DNA of 55,586 nucleotides from Alphaproteobacteria bacterium (GCA_025210155.1 JAOASE010000010.1:1-55586), one strand, 5' to 3'. Positions 16,357 to 25,004 are shown, counted from the stretch's first letter. The notes: a model not told the origin generated them from the sequence alone. Program-made: numbers and translations.

Positions 16357-17373
16357 TTAATCAACAATATCTAATTTTTTGAAAAATCTACCAAAAAATA
16401 AAGATTTATGCCATCTCCACGGCTGAAGAACACTAGCCGCACCAGAATAAGAATATAGAACCAATTCAGCTCTTCCAATCAAGTTTTCAGCAGGTACATA
16501 ACCAACCTTTTCTAAAAACCTACTATCTTGAGAATTATCTCTATTATCACCCATAAAGAAATAATGACCATCAGGAACATTAAACACTTCCGTGTTATCC
16601 ATAAAGTCAGAATCAGAATTCTCTACTATATAATGCTGATGACCATTAGGCATAGTCTCAAGATATTTCTTATATTTTGCAACACCACACAATCTAGAAC
16701 AAGAATCTTGATCCCAATAAGTAATGTTGTAATCTTCATTAAGCTTTAATTCTTTACCATCTCTAATAAGAGTTTTATTATCAACAATCTCAAAAGTACC
16801 AAAATCATTCTTAAATGATAATAGCTTTTCACCTTTCTCACTCTTAGGCAAATTAACTATTAAAAATTCACCGACATACTTTCTATCAACTACTTCACCA
16901 TTAATATAAAGTCTTCCACCAACAACTTGAATCTTATCTCCAGGAAAACCAACCAATCTCTTTATATAATCTATCTTTTCTCCATTATCCTTAGGATGTC
17001 TGAAAACAATCTTATCACCTCTAGCAGGCAAATCATTATCAAGCAATCTACCTTCAAACAAAGGTAAAGACAATGGGAATGAATATCTTGAATAACCATA
17101 AGAATACTTAGAAACCAAAATATGATCACCAACTACCAATCCTGGATACATAGAACCAGACGGTATAAAGAAAATCTCACAAAAAAATGATCTAATAAAA
17201 ATAGCAAGAAACAATGCACAAAGCACCATCTTTGCCCAATCGAACAAAGTTTCCTTTTCTTCATCATCCTTTTCAGGTATTGATTTTTTCTTAGAAACCT
17301 TTTTCAAAAAATCTTTACTAGAAGCGTTCTTAAAAAAAGATTTCACATTCTCTAACTTATTTTTAAATTCCAT
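16357..17373 (-). CDS. lepB: Signal peptidase I
   Basis: Removes signal peptides from exported proteins at the outer face of the inner membrane. The 338 residues show a charged cytosolic N-terminus, one transmembrane helix (about 48-66), catalytic Ser in SGSMYPG, catalytic Lys in DYIKRLVGFPGD, and the conserved MGDNRDNSQDSR box. It is longer than typical alphaproteobacterial LepB because of an N-terminal extension and an insertion containing two cysteines (SCSRLC). Between acpS and rnc, about 20-40 nt apart: one operon. Confidence 0.95.
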   Translation of the reverse strand: MEFKNKLENVKSFFKNASSKDFLKKVSKKKSIPEKDDEEKETLFDWAKMVLCALFLAIFIRSFFCEIFFIPSGSMYPGLVVGDHILVSKYSYGYSRYSFPLSLPLFEGRLLDNDLPARGDKIVFRHPKDNGEKIDYIKRLVGFPGDKIQVVGGRLYINGEVVDRKYVGEFLIVNLPKSEKGEKLLSFKNDFGTFEIVDNKTLIRDGKELKLNEDYNITYWDQDSCSRLCGVAKYKKYLETMPNGHQHYIVENSDSDFMDNTEVFNVPDGHYFFMGDNRDNSQDSRFLEKVGYVPAENLIGRAELVLYSYSGAASVLQPWRWHKSLFFGRFFKKLDIVD

Positions 17374-17394
17374 AATTTTTCCTAACTACAATCC

Positions 17395-17841
17395 TTACTT
17401 TTTAAATACATCTATAATAGCAAAAGTCTGAACTAAATCTTTCTCATCCGAAATAGAAATTTCAATTTCAAACCCAAAGTCATCCAAAGAAAATCTCTTA
17501 AATTTAGTTATAGCAGATTGTTTTAAAACCTCTAAACTTTTACCATCAATTTTAACAAAAGGCTTACCAAAATCATCATTTAATAAAGTCATATCTTTAA
17601 AAGACACACCCTTTGCAATCCCAGTTCCAATAGCCTTACTAACTGCTTCCTTTATAGAAAATATCTTCGCTACCTTAGCCCAATTTTTATCAGTAAAATC
17701 ATTATATTCTTTACCAACAAAATCATAATGACCAAGTTCTTCCTTAGACATAACTCTATTTAAAAAATCATTACCAAACTTAGCAAAAGAATCTTGAATT
17801 CTAGAAATATGTAAAATATCCGTACCTACACCTAAAATCAT
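17395..17841 (-). CDS. acpS: Holo-[acyl-carrier-protein] synthase
   Basis: Transfers 4'-phosphopantetheine from CoA to acyl carrier protein. The 148 residues start ILGVGTDILHISRI (magnesium-binding Asp) and carry the FSIKEAVSKAIGTG motif. AAGGAG precedes the start. It lies 11 nt after the DUF2062 gene and 21 nt before lepB; the pdxJ gene often found here is absent. Confidence 0.94.
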   Translation of the reverse strand: MILGVGTDILHISRIQDSFAKFGNDFLNRVMSKEELGHYDFVGKEYNDFTDKNWAKVAKIFSIKEAVSKAIGTGIAKGVSFKDMTLLNDDFGKPFVKIDGKSLEVLKQSAITKFKRFSLDDFGFEIEISISDEKDLVQTFAIIDVFKK

Positions 17842-17852
17842 ATCAATACTCC

Positions 17853-18683
17853 TTACTTAGTTTTACTAACTTTATTTTTCTTAACAGTTGGCTTTTTCTT
17901 CGCAACCTTTTTAGTCTTTGCAGCAGAAGTCTTAGCCTTTTTCTTATCAGCAGCTTTCTTCTTAACAGAGCTAGTAGTTTTCTTAACCCCATCAAAAGTA
18001 TGCTCTAATTTCTTTTCAACCACATCAAATGTATGTTCTATCTTTTTCTCAACAGCAACTACATCTTCAACGACTTCATCCACAACCTTCTTAACTATAA
18101 CTTTAGCACCTTTATAGATTTTTTCAAAACGTTTTTTTCTATAACTCTCAATCATATAATAAGAAAGATAATAACAAATTATATAAGAGGCTACAAAATA
18201 AGGTATACAACCAATCATCATTGGGTAAATAAATTCTTCATAAGCAAATTTAATAGCATGAGCATCTTGTTGCAAAACAACATCCTTCAAATGCAATAAG
18301 GCATTAATAATCTCTTGAGAAGAATAAGCATCCATATTCTCAGCAAGTAAATGTCTACCAGTCCAAAAAACTATAATCCAAATAAAAGGAAACGTTAAAG
18401 GATTTCCAATCAATGAACCAATAACACCAGCCATAAAAGAAGCTCTAAATATTAGAGAAAACAACAATATAAGTATTACATGAAAACCAATAAATGGAGT
18501 AAAAGAAACTGCAAAGCCAAAAGCAAATCCTCTTGCCAATCTTTGCAAATCATCAGGGTTTCTCAGTAGTTTCCAATAATTATAAAGAAAACCCCTAACC
18601 ATCTTTCTCAAAGAAAGTTTTTCCTTAGCCCTTTTATATAAAGAACCTTTTTTCTTTCTATGTTTTACATTAGTTCCTAACAT
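17853..18683 (-). CDS. DUF2062 membrane protein with lysine-rich tail
   Basis: The DUF2062 domain (about residues 20-170) has the family plan: RGFLYNYWKLLRNPDD, then FAFGFAVSFTPFIGFH and hydrophobic helices, and the conserved SLIGNPLTFPFIW segment. The last 90 residues are a coiled-coil/basic tail with repeats (EKKIEHTFDVVEKKLEHTFD) ending in a histone-like Lys-Ala run. Function is not established; the family is often linked to envelope or glycosyltransferase contexts. Position next to acpS is conserved in Alphaproteobacteria. Confidence 0.85.
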   Translation of the reverse strand: MLGTNVKHRKKKGSLYKRAKEKLSLRKMVRGFLYNYWKLLRNPDDLQRLARGFAFGFAVSFTPFIGFHVILILLFSLIFRASFMAGVIGSLIGNPLTFPFIWIIVFWTGRHLLAENMDAYSSQEIINALLHLKDVVLQQDAHAIKFAYEEFIYPMMIGCIPYFVASYIICYYLSYYMIESYRKKRFEKIYKGAKVIVKKVVDEVVEDVVAVEKKIEHTFDVVEKKLEHTFDGVKKTTSSVKKKAADKKKAKTSAAKTKKVAKKKPTVKKNKVSKTK

Positions 18684-18698
18684 AATTCAAATCCAAAA

Positions 18699-19139
18699 CT
18701 AAAAAGTTTCACAAGAAAGCAACCAAACATCATAAGTAGGATGCTCTACAGAAGACAAAGATGGAGATGATGAAAACATCCATCCTGTAAACAATTTATT
18801 AATAAACTCACCACTTCTTACAAAGCTGCTCTTAGAATCATCAAAAACTTTATCTTCACTTTCTGTAGCAGAAATTTCCAAGAAAACAGAATCTTCCTTA
18901 GCTTCATAATCTGGAGTGAAATAACAAGCTTTAACAGAAATATTTAAGTTATCTTCAGATATAGTTTGACCAACTGGAATCTCCAGAATTTGAGCTTTTC
19001 CAACTTGCTTATTAAGCACCCTAATTCTGGCATAATCACCTTTCAAATTAGTCGCACCAAAAGCAATATCAAAAAACATAAAGAAGAAAAAAGCTCCTAT
19101 TAAAACCATAAAAAACAAATATTTCTTAACTTCTTCCAT
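18699..19139 (-). CDS. DUF2155 periplasmic protein
   Basis: A 146-residue protein with an N-terminal signal or anchor helix (about 7-29, ending near AFGAT) and the DUF2155 pattern: ARIRVLNKQVGKAQILEIPV, a CYFTPDYEAKEDSVFLEI stretch and the FTGWMFSSSPSLSSVEHPTYDVW C-terminal block, here quoted in part. The family is largely alphaproteobacterial and encoded beside mlaD. Its role is unknown. GAGGAG ribosome-binding site. The NDUFA12-like gene commonly between it and mlaD is missing. Confidence 0.85.
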   Translation of the reverse strand: MEEVKKYLFFMVLIGAFFFFMFFDIAFGATNLKGDYARIRVLNKQVGKAQILEIPVGQTISEDNLNISVKACYFTPDYEAKEDSVFLEISATESEDKVFDDSKSSFVRSGEFINKLFTGWMFSSSPSLSSVEHPTYDVWLLSCETF

Positions 19140-19169
19140 AACTTAAAGCTCCTCTCTCTACTCTCTTTA

Positions 19170-19640
19170 TTATTTCTTAGAACCATTATTCATTGAAAAA
19201 ATAAAATTACCAATAACATCTTCTAACGATGGAGTAATTTCACCTTCAACAACATCTGAATCACCAAGATAGAATTCTGACTTACCAATTTCTATAATAA
19301 GATTACTTGAACCTAACAAGCTTTCAGAAGCAATTTTAACTCTACTATCTACTGGCACCTTATATTTAGATGGCACAGAAAACTTAACATAAGCCATATA
19401 AGTTTCAGGATCTAATTCCTTAGAAAGAACACTTCCTACCTTAACACCATTTATTTTTACATCAGCACCAACTTGCAACCCTGAAGAGTTTTGAAAAGAA
19501 ACCTTATAATAAGAATCATTCGTAGCGCTTGTAACTTTTACAACTGAACTAGCCCAATAAAGGAAAACCCCTGATAAAACAATAATTACAAAACCTAAAA
19601 ATGTTTCTAACGGTGCAATTTTTTTAATATAATTTAGCAT
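19170..19640 (-). CDS. mlaD: MlaD-type MCE-domain phospholipid transport protein
   Basis: Inner-membrane anchored, periplasmic substrate-binding subunit of the Mla lipid-asymmetry system. The 156 residues contain one transmembrane helix (about 12-32) and a single MCE domain: FQNSSGLQVGADVKINGVKV, a strand pair, and a SRVKIASESLLGSSNLIIEI segment. I place the start at 19640, 8 nt after GGAGG. The mlaE permease and mlaF ATPase genes are not in this window. A second MCE protein is at 27726. Confidence 0.9.
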   Translation of the reverse strand: MLNYIKKIAPLETFLGFVIIVLSGVFLYWASSVVKVTSATNDSYYKVSFQNSSGLQVGADVKINGVKVGSVLSKELDPETYMAYVKFSVPSKYKVPVDSRVKIASESLLGSSNLIIEIGKSEFYLGDSDVVEGEITPSLEDVIGNFIFSMNNGSKK

Positions 19641-19713
19641 ATAAAATACCTCCAAAATAATTTTAGAAAATTATAACAAAAGGTTCTAAATAAGTAAACA
19701 AAATTCTTAACAA

Positions 19714-19743
19714 CAAAAAAAGGTAGCAATCCACCACCTTTTC
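19714..19743 (-). terminator. Terminator after the 19753 gene
   Basis: AAAGGT and ACCTTTT pair with a GGTGGATTGC loop region and are followed by a T-run on the minus strand. Confidence 0.65.
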
Positions 19744-19752
19744 TAAACATTT

Positions 19753-20283
19753 TCATTTCTCTGCAGAGATTTTATAACCTCTATTTTCTGATAATAATTC
19801 CAACGTCTTTTTGAATTCAATATCTTTAGAAATATCAAGGATATAAACCCTCTCCCCAGATACTGGATCCAAAAAATAAAATTGACCCTTTCTCATACCT
19901 CCATCAATCTTATACTTACCATCAGAAGTAATATCAGCTTTAAAATGCGTCCAATTCACATAGTCATATGCTCGAACTTTATCAAAAACTGATTTAATAA
20001 TATTAACCTCCTCTAAACTAAACCTAAAAGAAATTAAAAAGCTCCTATTTAGAAGAGGTAAAACATTATACCTTTCCAAAAAATTGAAGAAGTTTAATCC
20101 AAACTCATTCTCAATGAGCGCCTTTGAAATCATATTTAACAATGCTTTAGTATCTTCTATCTCAAGTTCAGCCACCTCTAAATCAGCATCATGCTGCCTC
20201 TTAAGAAAAAGCCTATAATAAATAACTAAAACCAAACAAGCAAATAAAACCCCAGAAACAAAAATCACAATTTTTCCACTCAT
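19753..20283 (-). CDS. Unrecognised single-pass membrane protein, 176 residues
   Basis: One N-terminal transmembrane helix (about 5-25) is followed by a helical stretch and a soluble beta-rich domain with GQFYFLDPVSGERVYILDIS. No recognised family. The ATG at 20283 is preceded by TTTAAACCTAATTTTTGAA and no SD. It ends in TGA and is followed by a terminator. Domain plan resembles the 21753 and 14546 genes (anchor, then charged helix, then soluble domain), though I see no convincing sequence identity. Confidence 0.65.
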   Translation of the reverse strand: MSGKIVIFVSGVLFACLVLVIYYRLFLKRQHDADLEVAELEIEDTKALLNMISKALIENEFGLNFFNFLERYNVLPLLNRSFLISFRFSLEEVNIIKSVFDKVRAYDYVNWTHFKADITSDGKYKIDGGMRKGQFYFLDPVSGERVYILDISKDIEFKKTLELLSENRGYKISAEK

Positions 20284-20354
20284 AACATTCAAAAATTAGG
20301 TTTAAACAATTACACCTTTTATAGGATAAAACAAAGACTTAAACATTGCCAATC

Positions 20355-20388
20355 AAAAAAAGCTACCAAAATATTTGATAGCTTTTAA
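20355..20388 (-). terminator. Terminator of rplS
   Basis: AAAAGCTATCAAA and TTTGGTAGCTTTTTTT on the minus strand form a stem with a T-tail. Confidence 0.85.
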
Positions 20389-20413
20389 TAAAATATTTAA
20401 TTCTAAAAAGAAA

Positions 20414-20941
20414 TTAAGCTTCAGTTTTTTCTTCAGCTTTAGCTTCTTCTGCTTTCGCAGCTTCAGCAGCTTTCTTTTCTGCTTCTTTAGCAGCAGCTTC
20501 AGCTTTTGCAGCTTCTTCAGCAGCTAATCTTGCAGATTCTTCCATTTCTTTAGCCATTTCTTCTCTAGCTTTTTTAGCAGCTGTAAGATCTTCAGCAATT
20601 CTTGCTTTCTTACCAGTTAAGCTTCTTAAGTAATAAAGTTTAGCTCTTCTAACTTTACCAATTTTAACAACTTCAATTGCATCAACATTTGGAGAGTAAA
20701 GAGGGAAAGTTTTTTCAACACCTTCACCACCAAAAGAAATTTTTCTAACTGTGAATGCAGAGTTAATACCTTTATTTTTTCTAGCGATACAAACACCTTC
20801 AAACATTTGGATTCTGTGTGTTTTACCTTCAATAACTTTAGTGTGAACTTTTACAGTGTCACCAGCTTTAAAGTTAGGTATTTTTTTATCAGCAGTTAAT
20901 TTATCAATGTTTTGTTTTTCGATATTTTGAATAATATTCAT
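20414..20941 (-). CDS. rplS: 50S ribosomal protein L19 with acidic-alanine tail
   Basis: L19 sits at the subunit interface. Residues 1-115 are typical: [39 protein letters not shown] and [19 protein letters not shown]. The last 60 residues are an Ala-Glu-Lys tail not found in the core family. The same kind of tail occurs on S16 and L9 here. It is not adjacent to trmD, unlike in many bacteria. It has its own promoter at 21064-21091 and a leader of about 115 nt. Confidence 0.95.
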   Translation of the reverse strand: MNIIQNIEKQNIDKLTADKKIPNFKAGDTVKVHTKVIEGKTHRIQMFEGVCIARKNKGINSAFTVRKISFGGEGVEKTFPLYSPNVDAIEVVKIGKVRRAKLYYLRSLTGKKARIAEDLTAAKKAREEMAKEMEESARLAAEEAAKAEAAAKEAEKKAAEAAKAEEAKAEEKTEA

Positions 20942-21091
20942 TTTTCAAATCCTTTTTTAATCAATCCAAACATTCGTGATAACAGTTAAACTCTAATAAT
21001 TTCAATTGCTTAAGAGTTCCAACCCACCAGAGGTTTACACCAATTCATTAATTCACTGCCGACATTATAACCAATGAAAACAAAATTTCAA
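20942..21091 (-). promoter_or_regulatory. rplS promoter and long leader
   Basis: TTGAAA (21091-21086), 16 bp, TATAAT (21069-21064) on the minus strand. The leader of about 115 nt has several pairing segments (for example GGTGTAAACCTCTGG and TTAAGCAATTGAAATT regions). Autogenous L19 leaders are known in other bacteria; whether this is one is inference. Confidence 0.45.
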
Positions 21092-21264
21092 GCATTTTCT
21101 CAACAAAAACAAAAGAAAAAATAAAGTCTTAAATTGACAACTCAACCATAAATTATTAATATAAAAACTGAAAGATAAAAATAAACTTCATCAAGCAATC
21201 TCTACATACAGCGTATTGGATAGTTTGCTTTAAATGAAAACATAAATATTACAAAGGAAGTTCA

Positions 21265-21690
21265 ATGAGTATTAAAGCCACTATAAAAAAACAAATGCTA
21301 TTAAGTAAAGATAAAGACACAAAACAAGCATACAGAAACCTATACGCAATAATGGATCGTATAGAAATAGATACTAGAAAAGAACTTTCTGACGAAGAAA
21401 TTATCAAAATTTTCGATAAACAAGTTAAAAAACAAAAAGAAACTTACGAAGTATACGTTAAAAACGACCGCCCTGACCTAGCAACAAAAGAAAAAATAGA
21501 AATAGAAATTATGGAAGAATATATTCCAGAAAAAATGTCTGAGGAAGATGTCCTAGCAGAAATAAATAAAGTTATTTCATCTACTGAAAATTGCGAAATG
21601 AAAGACATTATGAAACACTTCAAAATAAATAACATCAACGCAGACATGAAAATGGTTTCAATCCTTGCAAACAAAACTCTAAAAGGATAA
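21265..21690 (+). CDS. GatB/YqeY domain protein
   Basis: A 141-residue all-helical protein of the YqeY family, related to the tRNA-binding tail domain of the GatB amidotransferase subunit. Diagnostic features: a basic N-terminal helix, LSDEEIIKIFDKQVKKQKET, then KEKIEIEIMEEYIPEKMSEE and a C-terminal helical pair. AAGGAAG precedes the start. The precise role is unknown. Monocistronic and convergent with the 21753 gene. Confidence 0.9.
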   Translation: MSIKATIKKQMLLSKDKDTKQAYRNLYAIMDRIEIDTRKELSDEEIIKIFDKQVKKQKETYEVYVKNDRPDLATKEKIEIEIMEEYIPEKMSEEDVLAEINKVISSTENCEMKDIMKHFKINNINADMKMVSILANKTLKG

Positions 21691-21698
21691 AACAAAAT

Positions 21699-21728
21699 AA
21701 AAAAGCCCCACTATTGGGGCTCTTCTAT
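21699..21728. terminator. Bidirectional terminator between yqeY and the 21753 gene
   Basis: AAAAAGCCCC and GGGGCTCTTCT form a stem usable on both strands. Confidence 0.8.
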
Positions 21729-21752
21729 TAAAACCAAAGAAAGTTTCATCCG

Positions 21753-22301
21753 CTACGCTCTTTTCATAGCATTAGTAATTTTTGAAAATAGTTCTTGATC
21801 ATAATTTCCTTCTCTAAGCGTTTCCACTTCATCATCTAGATATAAGTTTCCACCTGAAAAATTAAAAATCATCGTTTTAAAAGACTTTCTACTAGAAATC
21901 ACCAAACTATTATCAACATCTTTACCAAATTCTTGCTTCAAAAGCTCATATTCCCCGTCAAGAATATTAACTGAAATCTTTAAATCATCTGGAAAATGAT
22001 TTTGCTTTTTCAAAAAATTTAAAAAAGCTTTAAGACTCCCGATGGGAAATTCTGTCAAAATATTATTAGAGAAAAGGCTTATCTTCATGTAGTCTTTTTT
22101 CAACTCTTCATGATTTCGTTTTAACCCTGTCTCTTCTAATGAAATCTCTTCCTTTAATTCCTCAACATCATTCTTAATATTCTCTTTATCTCTAACTAAG
22201 ACAAACTTATTTTTAAAGACAAAAAACAGAACTAAAAGAAGAAAAATCACAGTCATGATTCCTAAACCATAACTAAGATTAAATAATTCCGAAAAATCCA
22301 T
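21753..22301 (-). CDS. Unrecognised single-pass membrane protein with coiled coil, 182 residues
   Basis: A transmembrane helix (about 10-30) is followed by a charged coiled coil (KENIKNDVEELKEEISLEET) and a soluble domain ending near a GGNLYLDDEVETL strand. No recognised family. The ATG at 22301 has no SD; TATAAACCTATTGAATATT lies just before it. Its -35 TTGACA overlaps the last codons of trmD (22370-22375). Confidence 0.65.
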   Translation of the reverse strand: MDFSELFNLSYGLGIMTVIFLLLVLFFVFKNKFVLVRDKENIKNDVEELKEEISLEETGLKRNHEELKKDYMKISLFSNNILTEFPIGSLKAFLNFLKKQNHFPDDLKISVNILDGEYELLKQEFGKDVDNSLVISSRKSFKTMIFNFSGGNLYLDDEVETLREGNYDQELFSKITNAMKRA

Positions 22302-22346
22302 AATATTCAATAGGTTTATAAGTATTTAAATGTAGTTTTCAGGAAT

Positions 22347-22375
22347 ATATTATTAATCTAACTAGCTCTTGTCAA
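22347..22375 (-). promoter_or_regulatory. Promoter of the 21753 gene inside the end of trmD
   Basis: TTGACA (22375-22370) within the last codons of trmD, 17-bp spacer, TAATAT (22352-22347). Confidence 0.6.
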
Positions 22376-23132
22376 TCTTTTTATACTTATTCCACAAGTC
22401 AGGTCTATTTTTCTTAGTAATCTTCTCTGCTTCCTCTAACTGCCAATCCGAAATCTTTTTATGATGACCCGATCTTAGAACCTCAGGAACTCCCATTCCC
22501 TTCCACTCTACCGGCCTAGTATAATGAGGATATTCCAATAAATTACCATCAGCAATTCCGAAACTTTCTTCCTGATGAGAAACTGGAGAATCTATAACTC
22601 CATCCAATAACCTGACAACAGAATCTAATAGAACCTGACAAGGCAACTCGCCACCAGAAAGAACATAATCTCCAATCGAAATTTCCTCTATATCATAATA
22701 ATCTAAAAACCTTTGATCAACGCCTTCATAATGCCCGCAAACAAAAGTAGCCTCTTCCTGCTTAGAAATATCTTCAACTAACCTTTGATTAAGCACCTTA
22801 CCTCTAGGAGAAAAGTAATAAACCTTTTGCTTCCCAGATTGAATCACTTCTTCACCTTTATTTTCAACACCATTGTTTTGACTCACAAAATCTTCACCGA
22901 CAACAGAATCTAAAGCTCTCCCAAGCACATCACACTTAAGCAACATACCAGCTCCACCACCAAACGGCGTATCATCAACTCTATTATGTTTATCCTGAGC
23001 AAAATCTCTAATATTAACAACATTCAAAGACCAGTCACCCCTATCCAAAGCCTTACCTGCATTAGAATGTCCTAAATACCCAGGAAACACTTCTGGAAAC
23101 AATGTCAAAACATTAGCTCTAAACTTTTTCAT
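22362..23132 (-). CDS. trmD: tRNA (guanine-37-N1)-methyltransferase
   Basis: SAM-dependent methylation of G37 in tRNAs, which prevents frameshifting. The 256 residues show NVVNIRDFAQDKHNRVDDTP, GGGAGMLLK, YFSPRGKVLNQ, the knotted SAM site CGHYEGVDQRFLDYYDIEEI and SIGDYVLSGGELP. It starts 8 nt after the rimM stop; a GAGG precursor to the ribosome-binding site overlaps that stop. Confidence 0.96.
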   Translation of the reverse strand: MKKFRANVLTLFPEVFPGYLGHSNAGKALDRGDWSLNVVNIRDFAQDKHNRVDDTPFGGGAGMLLKCDVLGRALDSVVGEDFVSQNNGVENKGEEVIQSGKQKVYYFSPRGKVLNQRLVEDISKQEEATFVCGHYEGVDQRFLDYYDIEEISIGDYVLSGGELPCQVLLDSVVRLLDGVIDSPVSHQEESFGIADGNLLEYPHYTRPVEWKGMGVPEVLRSGHHKKISDWQLEEAEKITKKNRPDLWNKYKKIDKS

Positions 23133-23140
23133 AATCCAAA

Positions 23141-23671
23141 TTACCTCACAATAAATTGTCCATCAACAAGAACTCTGTTATTATCTAAATCAACTTCAAC
23201 AATAGCATCATTAGAAAATGGAACTAACAAAGTCTTCTTCAAATTCTTCTCACCCTCTGGTAAAATCTCAAGTAAATCACCGGCTCCAAAATCCTGAACA
23301 TCATGAATCATTCCAAATCTATCATTAGAATAATCATCAACAAAAACTTCACAATCTTTTAAATCTTCAATATAAAACTCATCTTCCGAACTTTCTTCAT
23401 CATCAGATCTCATCTTGTCCGTAAAAACAAATAACTCCTTACCTCTTAACTCTTCAGCCATATTTCTATCATCAACACCATCAAGAGTGCAAACAGCAAC
23501 ATCCTTTTTCCATCCTCCAATCTTCTTAACCTTAACAACCTCATCAGACTTTAATAACAAATCACCATAAGAATTAAAATCTACATAATTATCACAATAA
23601 GACTTAATCTTAACCTGACCTTTTATACCATGCGCTGCCACAATCTTAGCAACTAAAACTTTTTCTTTCAT
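23141..23671 (-). CDS. rimM: 16S rRNA processing protein RimM
   Basis: Assists maturation of the 30S head by binding S19. The 176 residues show VAKIVAAHGIKGQVKIKSY at the N-terminus and the C-terminal PRC-barrel with DLLEILPEGEKNLKKTLLVP and a closing VDLDNNRVLVDG. Start chosen at 23671 after AAGGAT; upstream in-frame codons have no ribosome-binding site and lie in the noncoding unit. Operon with trmD. Separated from rpsP by about 800 nt of noncoding units. Confidence 0.93.
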   Translation of the reverse strand: MKEKVLVAKIVAAHGIKGQVKIKSYCDNYVDFNSYGDLLLKSDEVVKVKKIGGWKKDVAVCTLDGVDDRNMAEELRGKELFVFTDKMRSDDEESSEDEFYIEDLKDCEVFVDDYSNDRFGMIHDVQDFGAGDLLEILPEGEKNLKKTLLVPFSNDAIVEVDLDNNRVLVDGQFIVR

Positions 23672-23744
23672 AAAACAATCCTTACATACATATGTATTAT
23701 ATTTTCCAAAATTATATAAAAACCTAATAAAACAATCAAGAAAT

Positions 23745-24017
23745 AAAAAAAACACCCAGATTCTTAGGAGAGAGAAAAAGAACCTGGGTGCCAAACTATT
23801 CTTGGTGTAATAACCATTAATTTTAAGGGCGTTCCCTCAAAATATTGCAACATTCGAAATTTAAATTTTAAAAATATAGCGCCAAAAGATCGTTGTGGGA
23901 ATAGGCGCTATATTTTGACTCTTTGGGATGATCTAATATGATCACATTTCATCTAAAAACGTTTTCTCAGATGGGAGGGGTTGAGCACCCTCTCTTTTTT
24001 TTAAAATTAAAGCAAAA
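23745..24017 (-). ncRNA. Structured noncoding RNA candidate A
   Basis: Transcription is predicted from TTGCAA-17-TATATT just upstream (24046-24018 region) to a strong terminator at 23745-23790 (CACCCAG/CTGGGTG plus eight T). Between them lie nested hairpins with no ORF: CATCT-GAGAAAACGTTTTT-AGATG, TGATC-ATATTA-GATCA, an 11-bp AATATAGCGCC/GGCGCTATATT stem, and AGGG-AACG-CCCT. The unit shares architecture with unit B. I do not recognise 6S, SRP, RNase P or tmRNA signatures. The terminator loop is pyrimidine-rich (TTTTTCTCTCTCC). Confidence 0.5.
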
Positions 24018-24049
24018 ACAATATATAAAACAAATATTTTAATTGCAAG

Positions 24050-24268
24050 AAAAAAAACTCCCCTAATGATATAAATCATTAAGGGAAATATTGAGTCAAT
24101 TTATAATGACGAACGTTTTCGCCCTCAAAAGTACTGAATAGAGATTTCTATTTCAAAAGGAGCGCCCGATTAACAGTTGGATCTAATCGGACGCACGTAT
24201 TATAGGACTTCCTCTCTAAGACGTTTCTTAAAAAGGGAGGCTTTACAGCCCCTACATATATTTTCAAA
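24050..24268 (-). ncRNA. Structured noncoding RNA candidate B
   Basis: Ends at a terminator at 24050-24085 (CCCTTAATGA/TCATTAGGGG plus T-run). Internal stems: GGGGCT-GTAA-AGCCTC at the 5' end, TAAGA-AACG-TCTTA, a long CCGATTA/TAATCGG stem extended by GCG pairs, and AATAGA-AATC-TCTATT. As in unit A, a GAAA(A)CGT hairpin is followed by a long GC-capped stem and then TTTTGAGGG. No ORF, no recognised family. The promoter is less clear (TTGAAC upstream, A/T-rich -10). Confidence 0.45.
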
Positions 24269-24312
24269 AATAATTTTATCGTATACTACATAACAATAGT
24301 TCAAAAATCAAT

Positions 24313-24375
24313 AAAAAAAAGCGCCCCGAACAAAGGAATGTGAGCGCTTTTTCAATTTAAATACTTATCAAATGC
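24313..24375 (-). ncRNA. Short RNA candidate C (about 63 nt)
   Basis: TTGACA (24410-24405), 17-bp spacer and TATTCT (24387-24382) precede a short segment ending in AAAAAGCGC/GCGCTTTTT with eight T (24313-24352). The terminator loop contains CATTCCTTTG, complementary to AAAGGA-type ribosome-binding sites. No ORF of useful length. It could be an sRNA or simply an rpsP readthrough buffer. Confidence 0.4.
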
Positions 24376-24412
24376 AATTAAAGAATAACTTAAGTATTCC
24401 CAAATGTCAAAT

Positions 24413-24446
24413 ATAAAAAAATACTCCCACAATTGTGAGAGCATTT
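24413..24446 (-). terminator. Terminator of rpsP
   Basis: CTCTCACAATTGTGGGAG hairpin followed by ATTTTTTT on the minus strand; it overlaps the promoter of RNA C. Confidence 0.75.
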
Positions 24447-24468
24447 TAAACTTATACCAAATATAAAA

Positions 24469-24942
24469 CTATTCAGCCGCTTCTTCAGCAGGAGCTTCTG
24501 TAGTTTCTTCAGCTGGTTTTTCAGCTTCAGCTTTAGCAGCTTCTGCAGCAGCCTTAGCTTCTTCTTCAGCTTGTCTTTTTGCTTCTTCTTCAGCTTCTTT
24601 AGCAGCAGCAATTTTTTCAGCTTTTTCTTTAGCTCTTTCAACTGCTTTAGCTTTTGGTTTATCTTGTTTAGTTTGGTTAGTTGGAGCAACAAATTTTTCT
24701 ACAACACCAGCTTCACCTAAGAATCTTTTAACTCTATCAGTTGGTTGAGCACCGTTTGCCATCCATTTTTTAACAGCTTCAATATCTAAAGATAATCTTT
24801 GAGCGCCTTTTGGTAACATTGGGTTATAAGTACCTAATTTTTCAACAAATCTACCATCTCTTGGAGCTCTTGCATCAGCAACTACTACATGGTAGAAAGG
24901 TCTGTTTTTAGAACCGTGTCTAGCTAATCTAATTTTTAACAT
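24469..24942 (-). CDS. rpsP: 30S ribosomal protein S16 with acidic-alanine tail
   Basis: S16 is needed for 30S assembly. Residues 1-85 are typical: [35 protein letters not shown] and a [12 protein letters not shown] block. About 70 further residues form an Ala-Glu-Lys tail ending [18 protein letters not shown]. That ending is identical in the L9 protein of this window and nearly identical in DNA (24466-24527 versus 37163-37224). In many bacteria rpsP heads the rimM-trmD-rplS operon; here a terminator and noncoding units intervene. Confidence 0.95.
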   Translation of the reverse strand: MLKIRLARHGSKNRPFYHVVVADARAPRDGRFVEKLGTYNPMLPKGAQRLSLDIEAVKKWMANGAQPTDRVKRFLGEAGVVEKFVAPTNQTKQDKPKAKAVERAKEKAEKIAAAKEAEEEAKRQAEEEAKAAAEAAKAEAEKPAEETTEAPAEEAAE

Positions 24943-25004
24943 ATCAATTTTTTCCTTATATTATGTTTTTATTATCAAACTTAATCTTTGCAATTTATAT
25001 ACAA

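Noticed and set aside
24180-24240. RNase P RNA resemblance (GAGGAAGTCC in unit B)
   Set aside because: Only a 10-nt partial match to the GAGGAAAGTCC core; the rest of the RNase P architecture and length is missing.
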